This document shows positions 14,187 to 16,194 of a stretch of 16,194 nt of DNA, piece by piece (position 1 is the stretch's first letter; each line of letters starts with the position of its first letter). Both the position numbers and the translations under genes were made by a program. This stretch comes from Niastella sp. (GTDB lineage: Bacteria; Bacteroidota; Bacteroidia; Chitinophagales; Chitinophagaceae). The notes beneath the pieces were generated by a model, which saw nothing but the letters and a program-made list of their open reading frames with translations, made no database searches and was not told the origin of the DNA. The DNA lies in assembly GCA_021154515.1 (NCBI GenBank), contig JAJKIL010000042.1, positions 1 to 16,194 of the forward strand. Direction: 5' to 3'.

Positions 14187-14289
14187 TTGACGGGTTGACG
14201 GGTTGGTGAGTTGATAAGTTGACAAGTTAACGAGTTGACAAGTTGACAAGTTAACAAGTTAACAAGTTGACCAGTTGACCAGTTGACCA
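14184..14289. repeat. 8-bp tandem array, 13 units (NAGTTGAC-like)
   Basis: The GTT of each unit falls at 14186, 14194, 14202 and so on to 14282, exactly 8 bp apart. Units are mostly AAGTTGAC, AAGTTAAC, GAGTTGAC and CAGTTGAC. It is the same family, on the opposite strand, as the array at 2588-2650. Confidence 0.88.
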
Positions 14290-14414
14290 GGAAGAAGGAG
14301 GTTAGGTGGAATAATGTAGGAGGAGGGTTGATGGCATGAAGTAAGATGTTAGAAGTGGGAGGAAGGAAGGTTGAAAAATTAACAGGTTGAGTAATGGCGT
14401 GATGCTGTATTTCT

Positions 14415-14432
14415 CCCCCTCCACCGGAGGGG
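14415..14432. repeat. GC-rich hairpin CCCCCT ... AGGGGG
   Basis: A 6-bp complementary stem around CACCGG-like loop bases, followed by GCCGGGGGGAGG. It resembles the hairpin at 9670-9685, and both lie next to a terminator. Confidence 0.45.
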
Positions 14433-14450
14433 GCCGGGGGGAGGCCAAAG

Positions 14451-14482
14451 AAAAAGCCTCCCGTTAAACGAGAGGCTTTTTT
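14451..14482 (-). terminator. Bidirectional-looking terminator after SecDF
   Basis: Stem GCCTCCCG / CGAGAGGC (one mismatch that is T-G in minus-strand RNA) with loop TTAAA, flanked by A5 on the left and T6 on the right, so transcripts from either side would end in a U-run. It begins 19 bp after the SecDF stop codon. Confidence 0.9.
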
Positions 14483-14501
14483 ATAAAGTAGCTAATTCTT
14501 A

Positions 14502-16194
14502 TTAAGCTTTGGTTGCCGTCGCTTTTTGGGGAGTTGTTCCTGTTTTAGGAGCAGGAGCGGCTTCACCCAGCGGTTTGTCTTTGGCAAAGTCGATCAGGAT
14601 CGGCGCTGCTACAAAGATGGAAGAATAAGTACCGGTAATAACACCGATCAACATGGCGAAGGCGAAACCTTTGGTTACCTCGCCACCTACCAGGAACAGG
14701 ATAAGGATGGTCAGGAACACCGTGAGCGACGTCATAATAGTACGGCTCAGGGTATCATTGATCGCTTTGTTAATGATGGTTGTTTTATCGGCGCCGTGCA
14801 TGGTATGACTGTATTCGCGGATACGGTCGTACACGATCACGGTATCGTTCATGGAGAAGCCAATTACGGTCAATATCGCAGCAATGAAGTGCTGGTCAAT
14901 TTCAAGCGGGAAGGGCACCACATCTTTCAGGAACGAGAACACTGCCAGGGTTACCAATACGTCGTGTAACAGGGCCACGATGGTTCCCATAGAATATCTC
15001 CAGTCGCGGAAACGGATGAAGATATAGATGGCGATGATCAGCATTGACCAGAAAGTAGCCCACTGAGCGCCTTTTTTAAGGTCATCAGAAATGGTGGGGT
15101 TCACCTTGTTACTACCTTCCAGCAAACGGGTATTGAAATCCTGCTGCGTAGTACCTTCTGCTAAGTAAGGTTTCAACCCGGTATATAATGTGCTTTGAAC
15201 AGCTGAATCTACTGTAATACCGGTTTCGCTAACGCGGTAATCGGTAGTGATGTTCAGCCTGTCGGGACCGCCATATGTTTTAATGGTAGGTGTGGTGCCG
15301 AAGGTTTTTTCGAGTGAATTCCGGATCTCTTCAGCATTCACAGATTTACCAAAGTTCACTACATAGCTTCTACCACCGCTAAATTCAACGCCGTATCTGA
15401 AACCGTGGAAGAAAGAAGCTACACCCAGTAATAATACCACTGCAGAAATGCCGTAGGCAACCTTGCGGTACTGAATGAACTTGAAAGCCGCGTGTTTGAA
15501 GATACGTTTTGATAAACCGGTGAAGTATACGAAGTGTCTGTTCTTGTTGGTATAGAAATCAGTGATGAGGCGTGATACCAGGATACCGCAGAACAACGAT
15601 AACAGGATACCGAGGATCTGGGTGGTAGCAAAACCTAATACCGGGCCTAAACCATAAATGAACAGAATGATAGCGGTCAACAAGGTAGTGATGTGCGCAT
15701 CCAGTACCGGTGGTAATGAACGCAGGTAACCGGCTTTAACGGCCTGTGCGTATGTATTACCTTTTGACAGCTCTTCTTTAATACGTTCAAAGATGATTAC
15801 GTTGGTGTCTACTGCCATACCAATGGTTAACACCAGACCGGCAATACCGGGCGCTGTTAAAGTGGCATTCATGGCGCTCAATACGCCGACGGTAAACAAC
15901 AGGTTCAGTATCAGGGCGATGTTGGCTACAATCCCGGCAGTATTATAATATACCAGCATCAGGGCGAAGATCACGATAAAAGCAATAGCGAAGGCCATTA
16001 TACCGCCATGTACAGCTTGTGTACCAAGGGTAGGACCAACCACTTGTTCCTGAACGATGATAGCGGGAACTTCCAGTTTACCGGCTTTCAGAATGTTGGC
16101 CAGGTCATTGGCTTCTTCAACAACCAGTTGCTGGTTCTTGCCGCCTGAACCCATGGTAATACGGGAGTTACCGCCTTCGATCTTCTGAATTACG
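14502..16194 (-). CDS. secDF: Protein translocase SecDF fusion, C-terminal part
   Basis: 563 residues are visible. The frame runs open to the right edge (IQKIEGGNSRITMGSGG...), so the Met at 16154 is internal and the SecD N-terminus and large periplasmic domain lie outside the window. SecD part: ANILKAGKLEVPAIIVQEQ, VGPTLG, and the TM-domain motif GMAVDTNVIIFERIKEEL with the conserved Asp. SecF part: GVEFSGGRSYVVNFG (P1 region), MGTIVALLHDVLVTL, and IGFSMNDTVIVYDRIREYS with the matching Asp. The complex uses the proton or sodium gradient to pull exported proteins through SecYEG. The SecD-SecF fusion is usual in Bacteroidota. The C-terminal tail is Ala/Pro/Thr-rich and cytosolic. A terminator follows directly. 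Confidence 0.97.
   Translation of the reverse strand, partial: VIQKIEGGNSRITMGSGGKNQQLVVEEANDLANILKAGKLEVPAIIVQEQVVGPTLGTQAVHGGIMAFAIAFIVIFALMLVYYNTAGIVANIALILNLLFTVGVLSAMNATLTAPGIAGLVLTIGMAVDTNVIIFERIKEELSKGNTYAQAVKAGYLRSLPPVLDAHITTLLTAIILFIYGLGPVLGFATTQILGILLSLFCGILVSRLITDFYTNKNRHFVYFTGLSKRIFKHAAFKFIQYRKVAYGISAVVLLLGVASFFHGFRYGVEFSGGRSYVVNFGKSVNAEEIRNSLEKTFGTTPTIKTYGGPDRLNITTDYRVSETGITVDSAVQSTLYTGLKPYLAEGTTQQDFNTRLLEGSNKVNPTISDDLKKGAQWATFWSMLIIAIYIFIRFRDWRYSMGTIVALLHDVLVTLAVFSFLKDVVPFPLEIDQHFIAAILTVIGFSMNDTVIVYDRIREYSHTMHGADKTTIINKAINDTLSRTIMTSLTVFLTILILFLVGGEVTKGFAFAMLIGVITGTYSSIFVAAPILIDFAKDKPLGEAAPAPKTGTTPQKATATKA

Larger units (their letters stand above)
14061..14501. other. 440-bp intergenic region between GH18-CE4-GT2 start and SecDF end
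   Basis: No gene is supported. From left to right: a leader with a weak -7-like CAACTTTG (minus strand, 14117-14110); two GTTAA-N6-GTTAAG repeats (14140, 14170); a 13-unit 8-bp array (14184-14289); a purine-rich, G-rich low-complexity stretch (14290-14400) in which I see nothing definite; a GC-rich hairpin (14415-14432); and the SecDF terminator. Confidence 0.7.

Noticed and set aside
14061..14249. 63-residue N-terminal extension of the GH18-CE4-GT2 frame
   Set aside because: It is encoded by the octamer array and its flank, reads as repetitive Gln/Leu/Thr/Ser text, and precedes a normal N-in TM start at 14060. The frame is open by chance.
14184..14289. CRISPR-like array
   Set aside because: Units are 8 bp with no unique spacers, and no cas gene is near.

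Overview
The window reads as chromosomal DNA of a Bacteroidota bacterium, most likely Chitinophagaceae (Niastella/Chitinophaga-like). The signs are a secreted protein with a type IX secretion (T9SS) C-terminal domain, SecD and SecF fused in one chain, an RprXY-like two-component system, an OprB-type porin, and several exact matches to the Bacteroidota -7 promoter element TAnnTTTG. The family-level placement is inference. I saw no rRNA, tRNA, CRISPR, phage gene or transposase.

Layout: (1) 1-1082 (-) is the N-terminal part of an exported M20 metallo-amidohydrolase, cut by the window edge; divergent from it, 1316-2437 (+) is a T9SS-type secreted beta-sandwich protein. (2) 2649-4765 (-) pairs a one-TM protein with the catalytic subunit of methylmalonyl-CoA mutase, which lacks a B12 domain. 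(3) 5019-5800 (+) carries an A-type Fe-S carrier and a small uncharacterised protein, closed by a strong terminator. (4) 5868-9258 (-) is histidine kinase, response regulator and OprB porin in a row; divergent from it is a 59-residue secreted His/Lys-rich peptide (9426-9605, +). (5) 9890-10474 (-) is a DUF1003 membrane protein. (6) 10638-14060 (-) is a 1140-residue fusion of GH18-like hydrolase, CE4 deacetylase and GT2 synthase, resembling a one-chain PgaB+PgaC exopolysaccharide machine. (7) 14502-16194 (-) is the C-terminal part of SecDF, with its terminator.

Two patterns cut across the genes. First, an 11-bp-period direct repeat, GTTAA-N6-GTTAAG, occurs four times, as a pair in the kinase/secreted-peptide intergenic region and as a pair upstream of the GH18-CE4-GT2 gene. 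This has the geometry of an OmpR/PhoB-family binding site, so the two-component system here may control its own locus, the secreted peptide and the exopolysaccharide enzyme. Second, nearly every longer intergenic stretch holds degenerate tandem arrays with strict 7-, 8- or 9-bp periods. Several touch or enter stop codons and one array family occurs at two distant sites, so they look like a genome-wide class of intergenic repeat.

All identifications come from reading motifs by eye; no database search was run.
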